A DNA stretch of 11,024 bases from Candidatus Gastranaerophilales bacterium (GTDB lineage: Bacteria > Cyanobacteriota > Vampirovibrionia > Gastranaerophilales > Gastranaerophilaceae): assembly GCA_944326495.1 (NCBI GenBank), contig CALVEE010000221.1, positions 1 through 11,024 of the forward strand, read 5' to 3'. Of the stretch, positions 1 through 5,866 are shown in pieces (the stretch's first letter is position 1; every line of letters starts with the position of its first letter). The translations under genes and the position numbers were made by a program. The notes below the pieces were generated by a model, which saw nothing but the letters and a program-made list of their open reading frames with translations, made no database searches and was not told the DNA's origin.

Positions 1-232
1 GCCCCAAAACCAATTCTTCATTTTCAGGCCTCATTTCAAGATAATCTTCTAAAGCACTTACCTGACCGTCAAAATAAAAACAAGGGATTTTGTTTTTTGA
101 AAGCATATCAAGAACATTATCAAAAACTCTTAAAAGCCTAAGCCTAAAGATTTCAAATTCTCTATACCACTCTCTGTCCCAATGCGTATGCAAATATGCA
201 ATAACCTGTTTTCTCATAGGTTCATAATACAT
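1..232 (-). CDS. GH38-family alpha-mannosidase-like protein, N-terminal fragment
   Basis: Only the first 77 codons are inside the window; the gene continues past the left edge. The translation contains HTHWDREWY followed by EFEIFRLRL and then CFYFDGQVSALEDYLE. This matches the start of the catalytic domain of glycoside hydrolase family 38, zinc-dependent retaining alpha-mannosidases. In that family the second His and the Asp of the H-x-H-W-D motif bind zinc; here these are H17 and D19 counted from the ATG at 232. No signal peptide is visible, so a cytoplasmic enzyme acting on mannosides is the simplest inference. The start is uncertain: ATG at 232 has a weak GAAGAA upstream, ATG at 217 gives MRKQVIAYLHTHWD, and the frame stays open upstream to a TGA at 316-314 without a canonical start other than a TTG at 235. 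The gene is divergent from the 437-residue protein gene at 381. The family call is strong; substrate and exact start are not settled. Confidence 0.85.
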   Translation of the reverse strand, partial: MYYEPMRKQVIAYLHTHWDREWYREFEIFRLRLLRVFDNVLDMLSKNKIPCFYFDGQVSALEDYLEMRPENEELVLG

Positions 233-367
233 CAAAAGGATTTCTTCGGCAATATTACACCAGACAGATGATTTTTTATTAACTTTTTCAAGAGAAGCCG
301 AATTTATACCGTTTCATATATTGACTTTTAAAAAAAATATATTAAAAACAATACATAAGCAAAATAT

Positions 368-372
368 AGGAG
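368..372 (+). promoter_or_regulatory. Shine-Dalgarno site that fixes the start at 381
   Basis: AGGAG lies eight bases upstream of ATG 381. The reading frame is open further upstream to a TTG at 321, but that TTG has no ribosome binding site and the added 20 residues are Lys/Asn/Ile-rich translation of AT-rich leader. This site therefore supports 381 over 321. Confidence 0.8.
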
Positions 373-380
373 ACTCCGCT

Positions 381-1694
381 ATGGGAATGGCAGCATCACA
401 GGCAAGATATCTCGCACTAACGGCCAGAAAAACAAACTGCGAATGGGAAGGCCAGCAGATTAATCAGGCAAGAACAGCTCTTGCTAACCAGAGTGCAAAT
501 CTGTTTAACAGACTGCTTGATTTAGAAGTGCCGAATGCTCCTAAAACAACGGATTATACAGAGCTCCAGTATTCATATTCTGATGGCGAGAATGAGTCGG
601 TTTTAGACAGCTGGCAGCAATTATCAAGCGCTGACCCGAACTATAATTACATCGTAAACCACTATTATTATGCCGATGTCTACACCGGTTCACAAAAATA
701 TCTTGAGAACCCGCAGGTTCAGACAAAAGGCGAATTGCAGGAAGAAGATTTAACCCCGCAGGTTCAAGATGTTCAGATTAATTATGCAGACGGAACCGGT
801 ATTATTACTCTTCAAGATGGTACAACAATAAATGTTACAGGCATAAAAAATGTTCAGATGGATACAAAACTCGAGAATTCATTAAGAGATTTTGAGACAG
901 CCGTCGGCCTGGCACAGGATGACGGGATTTTAAACACTGATGATGTATACGGATATCAGGACGCTAACGGAACCTGGCACTTTTTCCTGGAAGAAGATTT
1001 GGAAAATGCACAGCCTGTTGATTATTCAACTACATACTCGCCTGCCTTTGTAGGGAATTCAAAACTAACAGAACTTGACCAGCTTACCGACGATCAGGCT
1101 GCAGAACTTGCTCAAATACTTAGAGATTGCTCTGATACATCAATTGCGGATTATCTAAGCTTTGATAATGACGGTAATCTCGTATATAACGGAGAAGGTA
1201 TTTATACCTTTGATTTGCAGGGAAAAACTTACTTTACAACAGAAAAAGATTTATACAACAGCATGCAGACCCAGTATAATTACGAAAAACCGATAGATGT
1301 ACAGGAAAAACTTGCATATTATAATGCTTCATATATACAGACAAAAATAGAAGAAACAAACCATGCGCTTCTTGAAACAGACGGCAACGGAAGATTTACT
1401 TCTGTAAAATTTGATGATGACAGTGTAGTTTATTCACTTAATGTCGAAACTGTTACGGATGAGGCCGCTTATCAAGACGCAATGAATGAATACATGTACA
1501 AAAAAGAACAGTATGAAAAAACCATTGCAGATATTAATGCACAGACTTCCATTATTCAGCAGGAGGACAGAACTTTAGAATTACGCCTCAAACAGCTTGA
1601 TACCGAACAGAATGCTCTCGCGACAGAAATGGATGCGGTTAAGAAAGTTATTAAAGATAATGTTGAGTCTACATTCAAGACATTCAGCGATTAG
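381..1694 (+). CDS. Hypothetical protein with helical N-terminus and C-terminal coiled coil
   Basis: A 437-residue soluble, acidic protein of unknown function. ATG 381 is chosen because of the AGGAG eight bases upstream; the product then starts MGMAASQARYLALTARKTN. Residues 4-50 look like an amphipathic helix rich in Gln, Asn and Ala (GQQINQARTALANQSANLF). The middle, about 55-360, is rich in Asp, Tyr, Asn and Thr and holds Gly-Asp turns such as DGNGRF, suggesting beta structure. The last 75 residues, about 363-437, are a long charged helix with heptad-like spacing (LRLKQLDTEQNALATEMDAV). There is no signal peptide or membrane segment. From memory, this N-terminus and C-terminus recur in paralogous proteins of Gastranaerophilales, but I know of no established function. 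The helical ends around a variable middle resemble the layout of flagellin, hook and type III translocator proteins; this is only an architectural analogy. No terminator is seen before the promoter at 1727. Confidence 0.85.
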   Translation: MGMAASQARYLALTARKTNCEWEGQQINQARTALANQSANLFNRLLDLEVPNAPKTTDYTELQYSYSDGENESVLDSWQQLSSADPNYNYIVNHYYYADVYTGSQKYLENPQVQTKGELQEEDLTPQVQDVQINYADGTGIITLQDGTTINVTGIKNVQMDTKLENSLRDFETAVGLAQDDGILNTDDVYGYQDANGTWHFFLEEDLENAQPVDYSTTYSPAFVGNSKLTELDQLTDDQAAELAQILRDCSDTSIADYLSFDNDGNLVYNGEGIYTFDLQGKTYFTTEKDLYNSMQTQYNYEKPIDVQEKLAYYNASYIQTKIEETNHALLETDGNGRFTSVKFDDDSVVYSLNVETVTDEAAYQDAMNEYMYKKEQYEKTIADINAQTSIIQQEDRTLELRLKQLDTEQNALATEMDAVKKVIKDNVESTFKTFSD

Positions 1695-1726
1695 TGCGAT
1701 AAATTTATTTTGATTTACCTTTTTTG

Positions 1727-1735
1727 TGTTATACT
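1727..1735 (+). promoter_or_regulatory. Extended -10 promoter of the activase gene
   Basis: TG-T-TATACT is an extended -10 element one base off the TATAAT consensus. The best -35-like word, TTGATT at 1710-1715, is only 14 bases away, so the promoter probably relies on the extended -10. Transcription would start near 1742, just ahead of the AGAAGG ribosome binding site at 1751-1756 and ATG 1765. Confidence 0.6.
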
Positions 1736-1764
1736 AAACTTATTAAGGGAAGAAGGTAAAAAAG

Positions 1765-2769
1765 ATGAGTTTAGATGTTTATTTAGGTATCGATGTCGGT
1801 TCTGTTACAACTAAGCTGGCACTCGTTGATGAAAAAGGCAAATATATAGATTCTTACATGCTTAAAACTGCAGGAAAACCCGTAGATGCAGTTCAGGATG
1901 GTTTGAAACATATAATTTCCCAGGCATTGTGCGAATATAATGTCCAGGGAGTAGGTACAACAGGTTCCGGAAGAAACCTTGCAGGCGCGCTTGTAGGTGC
2001 TGATGTTATAAAAAACGAGATTACAGCTCACGCGGTCGCTGCCAGTACAAATATTCCGGGAGTTCAAACAATTCTCGAAATCGGCGGTCAGGATAGTAAG
2101 ATTATTATCCTGCGCGACGGTATTGTTACAGACTTTGCAATGAACACGGTTTGTGCAGCTGGTACCGGAAGCTTCTTAGACCATCAGGCGCAAAGATTAA
2201 ATGTACCGATTGAAAAATTTGGTGAAACAGCCCTTAAATCCGAAAACCCAGCACGTATAGCAGGAAGATGCGGTGTTTTTGCAGAAAGTGATTTAATCCA
2301 CAAGCAGCAGCTCGGCTATCCGGTAGAAGATTTATTGTACGGACTCTGTCAGGCACTTGTCAGAAACTACCTTTCTAATCTGGCGCTCGGAAAAGAACTC
2401 CTTCCGGTTGTTTCTTTCCAGGGAGGTGTTGCTACTAATACCGGCATGGTCAAAGCGTTTGAAGAAGCGCTTAATACAAAAATTGTTGTTCCTGATAACC
2501 ATCAGACAATGGGTGCAATAGGAGCAGCGCTTTTAGCAATGGAAAATCATCAATACACGGAAACTCCAACCAAATTTAAGGGCTGGGAAGTCGGGAATAT
2601 GAATTTCCAATCAGTGACATGTCAGTGCACAGGATGCTCTAATAACTGCGAAGTTATTACAATCCTTGAAGGCGCTGAACCGGTCGGGCACGTTGAAAAA
2701 ATAGGCGATATAAAAGGTAACATAATCGCACGCTGGGGCGGTACCTGCGGAAGATGGGACATCAACTAG
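1765..2769 (+). CDS. 2-hydroxyacyl-CoA dehydratase activase (BadF/BadG/HgdC type)
   Basis: A 334-residue ATP-dependent activator of the ASKHA (actin/hexokinase fold) superfamily. In the family a homodimer bridged by one [4Fe-4S] cluster uses ATP hydrolysis to drive an electron into a 2-hydroxyacyl-CoA dehydratase or benzoyl-CoA-type reductase. Seen here: the phosphate-1 motif GIDVGSVTTK at residues 8-17, the central EIGGQDSK, and cluster cysteines C130 in NTVCAAGTGSF and C169 in AGRCGVFAESD. Their 39-residue spacing equals that of HgdC Cys127/Cys166. The start is supported by AGAAGG eight bases upstream. The protein exceeds the roughly 260 residues of HgdC. The extra C-terminus holds C286, C288, C291 and C295 in C-x-C-x2-C-x3-C plus C328 in GGTCGRW, like the end of the activase region in large COG1924 fusion proteins as I recall them. 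No dehydratase subunit genes are in the window, so the partner is unknown. Activity implies an anaerobic lifestyle. Confidence 0.92.
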   Translation: MSLDVYLGIDVGSVTTKLALVDEKGKYIDSYMLKTAGKPVDAVQDGLKHIISQALCEYNVQGVGTTGSGRNLAGALVGADVIKNEITAHAVAASTNIPGVQTILEIGGQDSKIIILRDGIVTDFAMNTVCAAGTGSFLDHQAQRLNVPIEKFGETALKSENPARIAGRCGVFAESDLIHKQQLGYPVEDLLYGLCQALVRNYLSNLALGKELLPVVSFQGGVATNTGMVKAFEEALNTKIVVPDNHQTMGAIGAALLAMENHQYTETPTKFKGWEVGNMNFQSVTCQCTGCSNNCEVITILEGAEPVGHVEKIGDIKGNIIARWGGTCGRWDIN

Positions 2770-2788
2770 TGCTACGCACGTAGGTACA

Positions 2789-2843
2789 TTGTCGGGTGAC
2801 ATTAGTTAATATTACCAGACAATATTAAAACGACAAGTCACCC
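2789..2843. repeat. Overlapping inverted repeats with crossing arms
   Basis: Three arm pairs are seen. TTAATATT (2806-2813) pairs with AATATTAA (2821-2828) around a seven-base loop. TTGTCG (2789-2794) pairs with CGACAA (2831-2836). GGGTGAC (2794-2800) pairs with GTCACCC (2837-2843). The two outer pairs are in crossing order, so they can form only as alternative hairpins or as a pseudoknot-like fold. There is no T-run behind them, which argues against a simple terminator. It may be a remnant of a palindromic mobile repeat. Confidence 0.6.
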
Positions 2844-2950
2844 TCTATCGTGAAACTACTGGTTGGACGCCTTCTTTACTAAAAAGAAAAACTAATCAAA
2901 AAGAAAAGAACACATTGTCAGCGAGTAATAATAAATCCAGTTGGGCGTGT

Positions 2951-3028
2951 TTCCCTCGCCCCTTGCGTGAGAGGGAAGAATTTCTTAGTGAACGTTAGTG
3001 AACTTAGAAATTCGGGTGAGGGGTCACT
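2951..3028. repeat. Compound palindromic element, REP/MITE-like
   Basis: Two adjacent hairpins and an enclosing stem are seen. TTCCCTC (2951-2957) pairs perfectly with GAGGGAA (2971-2977). GAATTTCT (2978-2985) pairs with AGAAATTC (3006-3013), extended by AGT/ACT (2987-2989 with 3002-3004) after a mismatch. CCCTCGCCC (2953-2961) can instead pair with GGGTGAGGG (3014-3022), allowing one G-T wobble, to close the whole unit. The loop holds TTAGTGAAC twice (2985-2993 and 2995-3003). It is more GC-rich than the surroundings. The compact cloverleaf-like design suggests a dispersed repeat; copy number cannot be judged from one window. Confidence 0.65.
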
Positions 3029-3060
3029 CAAAAAACAACACATAATACGAGAATAATACT

Positions 3061-3873
3061 ATGACACTAAAACTAAACAATTTTGAAATCGGCGGAGATA
3101 AATTAACAATTTTAGCAGGGCCTTGCGCGATTGAATCAATGGATGTCTTAAGAAAGACCGCAGAAGGGCTTAAAAAGGTATGCGAAAAATTAGGAATTAA
3201 TTATGTCTTTAAATCCTCTTTTGATAAAGCAAACCGTTCTTCTATAAATTCATACCGCGGTTTAGGTATGGAAAAAGGGCTTGAAATGCTAAGCCGGATA
3301 AAAAAAGAGTTTGATTTGCCTATAGTTACGGATATTCACTTGCCTGAGCAGGCTCAAGCCGCGGCAGAAACAGTTGATATAATCCAAATACCTGCCTTTT
3401 TATGCAGACAAACGGATTTGCTTGTGGCAGCTGCTAAGACCGGAAAAATTGTTAATATAAAGAAAGGACAGTTCTTAGCTCCGCAGCAAATGAAATCGCT
3501 GGTAAAAAAGGTAGAAGAGAGCGGAAACAAAAATATTATGGTAACGGATAGAGGCGTTACGTTCGGATATAACAACCTTGTAGTAGATTTTAGAGCCATT
3601 CCTATAATGAAGGAATTCGGCTATCCTGTTGTATTTGATGCTACCCATAGCGTCCAGATGCCCGGCTCTAACGGCGACTCAACCGGAGGAGACAGAAGAT
3701 TTGTTCCGACACTTGCGAATGCTGCAATGGCAGCAGGTGCGGATGTTTTATTCTTTGAAATCCATCCGGAGCCTGATTGTGCACTCTGTGACGGAGCTAA
3801 TATGCTTCCGCTCAAAGATGCTGAAAAAGTATTTAAGAAATGTCTTGAAATATTTGATATTGTGAGGAAATAA
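3061..3873 (+). CDS. kdsA: 3-deoxy-8-phosphooctulonate synthase (KDO8P synthase)
   Basis: A 270-residue cytoplasmic enzyme condensing phosphoenolpyruvate with arabinose 5-phosphate to KDO 8-phosphate, the committed step to Kdo of the lipopolysaccharide inner core. Length and motifs fit the family throughout: GPCAIES, FKSSFDKANRSS, DIHLPEQA, IPAFLCRQTDLL, NIKKGQF, FGYNNLVVDFR, FDATHSVQMPG and GGDRRFVPTLANAA. It belongs to the metal-dependent class. C22 (GPCAIES), H196 (DATHS), E233 (FFEIHPEP) and D244 (LCDGANML) fall at the same mutual spacings (174, 37, 11) as the Aquifex aeolicus ligands Cys11, His185, Glu222 and Asp233; the metal-free E. coli class has Asn in place of the Cys. The ribosome binding site is weak. 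The stop codon overlaps the aroA start by one base. This gene is the best evidence in the window for an outer membrane containing Kdo. Confidence 0.97.
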   Translation: MTLKLNNFEIGGDKLTILAGPCAIESMDVLRKTAEGLKKVCEKLGINYVFKSSFDKANRSSINSYRGLGMEKGLEMLSRIKKEFDLPIVTDIHLPEQAQAAAETVDIIQIPAFLCRQTDLLVAAAKTGKIVNIKKGQFLAPQQMKSLVKKVEESGNKNIMVTDRGVTFGYNNLVVDFRAIPIMKEFGYPVVFDATHSVQMPGSNGDSTGGDRRFVPTLANAAMAAGADVLFFEIHPEPDCALCDGANMLPLKDAEKVFKKCLEIFDIVRK

Positions 3874-5210
3874 TGCTTAAAACAGTTAAAGCTCCGCTAA
3901 GACCCTTAAAAGGTGAGATTGTTATTCCTTCTGACAAATCAATTTCGCATAGAGCTGTTATGTTTTCTTCTCTAGCAGAAGGAGAGTGTATTGTTAGAAA
4001 CTTCTCAAGCGGTGCGGATTGCCATTCAACTTTAAATCTTTTTAAAGCACTTGGCGTTGAAATAGATTTTATAGACTCTAAAACTCTTAAAATAAAAGGC
4101 TGCGGCGGGAAATTTACCCCTGCTAAATTTACCCCTGCTATTTATACCTACTCCTGCGGGAATTCAGGAACAACAATGAGATTAGTATCGGGAATTTTAG
4201 CCGGACAAAATTTCAATTCTGTTCTGACAGGAGATGAGAGTCTCTCTAAAAGACCGATGAGACGTATTATTGAGCCGCTAAGCTTAATGGGAGCGGATAT
4301 TTCTTCTGTTGATGCTCATGCGCCTTTAACAATTAGAGGGAAAAATTTACACGGGATAACTTACTCTTCAAAACTTGCAAGCGCACAGGTTAAATCCTGT
4401 ATTCTGCTTGCCGGTCTAAATGCTGAAGGTGAAACGACATTTGAAGAACCTTATGTTTCCAGAAACCACACGGAAAACCTTTTCAAATATTTAGGAGCAG
4501 ACATAAGTATTAATAATAACGCTGTAACAGTAAGACCTTCTATTATGCAGGCAAAAGATATTGATATTGTAGGAGATATCTCTTCTGCGGCATTCTTTAT
4601 CACGGCAGGATTAATTGTTAAGGGTTCTGATTTTGTAATCAAAAATGTCGGACTTAATGAAACAAGAGCCGGGATTATTGATGTTGTAAAACGTATGGGA
4701 GGGGATATTGAAATCCTTAATCCACGGATTGTTTCAGGAGAAACTGCCGGTGATATCAGGGTTAAATACACAGAAAGCCTGAAAGGATGCACAATTGAAG
4801 GCAGTGATATTCCAAGATTAATTGATGAGCTGCCTGTTATTGCGGTTTTAGCTTCGCAGGCTGATGGAGAAACTATTGTAAAAAATGCAGGAGACTTAAG
4901 AAATAAAGAGTCCGACAGGATTAAATGTCTTGTTCAAGAACTCTCCAAAATCGGGGTTAATATAGAAGAGCGGGAGGATGGTTTTATTGTGCACGGACAA
5001 GGGAGTAAATGGGGTAAATGGGGGAAATCTTTAGCACAAAATCAACCCCATTTACCCCGTTTACCCCTGGAAAGTTATCATGACCATAGATTAGCAATGA
5101 GTTTCTATATCGCAGGATTAGTATGCGAAAATGAAATCGCAATAAACGGTTTTGAGTGGACAAAGATATCTTTCCCTGAATTTGAAGAATTGTTCAGCAG
5201 CCTTATTTAA
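3873..5210 (+). CDS. aroA: 3-phosphoshikimate 1-carboxyvinyltransferase (EPSP synthase)
   Basis: A 445-residue enzyme of the shikimate pathway that transfers the enolpyruvyl group of phosphoenolpyruvate to shikimate 3-phosphate. Motifs seen: SDKSISHR (residues 20-27, K22), CGNSGTTMRL (95-104), DESLSKRPM (121-129, R127), SRNHTE (196-201), DELP with D318, NKESDR and DHRLAMS (404-410). The R-x-H-T-E signature at 197-201 points to a class II EPSP synthase, the type less sensitive to glyphosate. The start ATG overlaps the kdsA stop (TAATG), with GAGGAAA at 3864-3870 as ribosome binding site, so translation is probably coupled. Two oddities are in frame. KFTPA is duplicated at residues 80-89, just before the GNSGTT motif. 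Residues 377-399 are a Trp/Gly/Lys then Pro/Leu-rich insertion encoded by an inverted repeat, immediately before the YHDHR motif. Core residues are intact, so the enzyme is probably active. Confidence 0.96.
   Translation: MLKTVKAPLRPLKGEIVIPSDKSISHRAVMFSSLAEGECIVRNFSSGADCHSTLNLFKALGVEIDFIDSKTLKIKGCGGKFTPAKFTPAIYTYSCGNSGTTMRLVSGILAGQNFNSVLTGDESLSKRPMRRIIEPLSLMGADISSVDAHAPLTIRGKNLHGITYSSKLASAQVKSCILLAGLNAEGETTFEEPYVSRNHTENLFKYLGADISINNNAVTVRPSIMQAKDIDIVGDISSAAFFITAGLIVKGSDFVIKNVGLNETRAGIIDVVKRMGGDIEILNPRIVSGETAGDIRVKYTESLKGCTIEGSDIPRLIDELPVIAVLASQADGETIVKNAGDLRNKESDRIKCLVQELSKIGVNIEEREDGFIVHGQGSKWGKWGKSLAQNQPHLPRLPLESYHDHRLAMSFYIAGLVCENEIAINGFEWTKISFPEFEELFSSLI
4110..4139 (+). repeat. Perfect 15-base tandem duplication inside aroA
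   Basis: AAATTTACCCCTGCT occurs twice in a row (4110-4124 and 4125-4139), followed by a degenerate ATTTATACC. It encodes KFTPA twice, so the frame is kept. The unit carries the word TTTACCCC, which is also the core of the second aroA repeat at 5046-5067. Confidence 0.9.
5002..5067. repeat. In-frame 22-base inverted repeat of 9-base units in aroA
   Basis: Bases 5002-5023 are the reverse complement of 5046-5067 at 20 of 22 positions; one of the two differences (5010 with 5059) would be a G-T wobble. The spacer is 22 bases. Each arm is itself a tandem array of a 9-base unit: GGGGTAAAT on the left and CCCCATTTA/CCCCGTTTA on the right. Being a multiple of three, the unit keeps the frame and encodes W-G-K repeats on the left arm and H-L-P/R-L-P on the right arm. 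Each strand carries three runs of three or more G. The insertion lies just before the conserved DHR motif. Confidence 0.9.
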
Positions 5211-5814
5211 AACTTTCACCGTGAAAATCTGTGCCGCCGGTCTGGATTAGAGACGGATACTTATCTGCAATCCTTTTAACGTCTTTTGCAGAGCGGAATT
5301 TAACTATTTTTCTAAAGCGGGGATAAGGATAATAAACTTCTATTCCGTCAAGTCCATATTTCATCAGGTTTCTGACTAATCTATCCAGACTCAAAGCCCA
5401 ATAGCATGCCGGATGCGCAAGGACTGCAATTCCTCCGGCTTCGTGTATAGCTTTAATAAGTTTAGGGACATTTCTCCGTGCAAAAAGTCTTATTATATCA
5501 CCTTCTGTTTCAGCTTTACTTCTAGCTAAAAACGGGGATAAAGAGGGATGATTAACATCTATTCCATATGCCAGCAGATGAATAAATACATAACCGAACC
5601 AGCAATCAAATTCGGCACCTGTAATCAGAATATCATCCTGATACTTTTTATGACCTTCTACCGTATTATGGTCAGTTATGGCTATCAGTTTATAGCCTGA
5701 TTTTTTGGCATTATCTATAATTTCTTTAAAATCAGCTTTACCATCTGAATAATTTGAATGTATATGTAAATCGACTCTGCCGGATTTATAATCTTCTTCT
5801 GTTAAATTTCTCAT
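5203..5814 (-). CDS. PHP-domain metal-dependent phosphoesterase
   Basis: A 203-residue cytoplasmic protein with an almost complete PHP (polymerase and histidinol phosphatase) domain. Metal-site residues are in their usual order: H17 and H19 in DLHIHSNYSDG, D24, D48 and H49 in ITDHNT, E68 in GAEFD, H79, H134 in GIAVLAHP, and D196 and H198 in GGTDFHG. This pattern matches the YciV/RNase AM group, which hydrolyses 3',5'-nucleoside bisphosphates and trims RNA 5' ends. At 203 residues it is clearly shorter than the roughly 290 of E. coli YciV, so the exact substrate stays open. ATG 5814 has no clear Shine-Dalgarno. It converges on aroA, and the two stop codons overlap in the palindromic word TTATTTAA. 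Upstream it is divergent from the membrane protein gene at 5867. Family assignment is firm; the specific function is not. Confidence 0.9.
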   Translation of the reverse strand: MRNLTEEDYKSGRVDLHIHSNYSDGKADFKEIIDNAKKSGYKLIAITDHNTVEGHKKYQDDILITGAEFDCWFGYVFIHLLAYGIDVNHPSLSPFLARSKAETEGDIIRLFARRNVPKLIKAIHEAGGIAVLAHPACYWALSLDRLVRNLMKYGLDGIEVYYPYPRFRKIVKFRSAKDVKRIADKYPSLIQTGGTDFHGESFK

Positions 5815-5825
5815 AATAATATCTT

Positions 5826-5831
5826 TATACT
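5826..5831 (+). promoter_or_regulatory. Possible -10 in the divergent 5815-5866 spacer
   Basis: TATACT reads toward the gene at 5867 with no good -35. The same 52-base spacer must serve the divergent phosphoesterase gene; read on the minus strand it offers TATAAA close to that start. The GGAG ribosome binding site for 5867 lies at 5855-5858. Confidence 0.35.
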
Positions 5832-5866
5832 ACAATTAAATATAAAAAAGAAGCGGAGAAAAATTA

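Larger units (their letters stand above)
2770..3060. other. Gene-free 290-base spacer with palindromic repeats
   Basis: No convincing coding region is present between the activase stop and kdsA. The left part (2789-2843) and the right part (2951-3028) each hold nested or overlapping inverted repeats, listed separately. Between them, about 2870-2940, lies A-rich single-copy-looking sequence. The minus-strand frame open across the activase end here has no ribosome binding site or recognisable product. No T-tract terminator follows the activase. The kdsA start has only a weak GAG at 3050-3052, and CATAAT at 3041-3046 is a possible -10 without a -35. Confidence 0.7.

Noticed and set aside
321..343. 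TTGACT (321-326) with TATATT (338-343) as a promoter
   Set aside because: The spacer is only 11 bases, far from the usual 16-18, and no better -10 is found at the right distance.
321..380. TTG start at 321 extending the 437-residue protein by 20 residues
   Set aside because: No ribosome binding site for TTG 321, Lys/Asn/Ile-rich translation of leader DNA, and a good AGGAG eight bases before ATG 381.
2880..3057. Plus-frame open stretch across the palindromic repeat before kdsA
   Set aside because: It has no start codon with a ribosome binding site, and its product is only the translation of the repeat.
4451..4792. Minus-strand frame of 113 codons inside aroA
   Set aside because: It overlaps conserved EPSP synthase motifs on the plus strand and reads as Ser/Thr/Pro/Ile-rich antisense sequence.
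5001..5067. G-quadruplex in the aroA repeat
   Set aside because: Each strand has only three runs of three or more G in the array, one short of a canonical intramolecular quadruplex; the hairpin is the better-supported structure.
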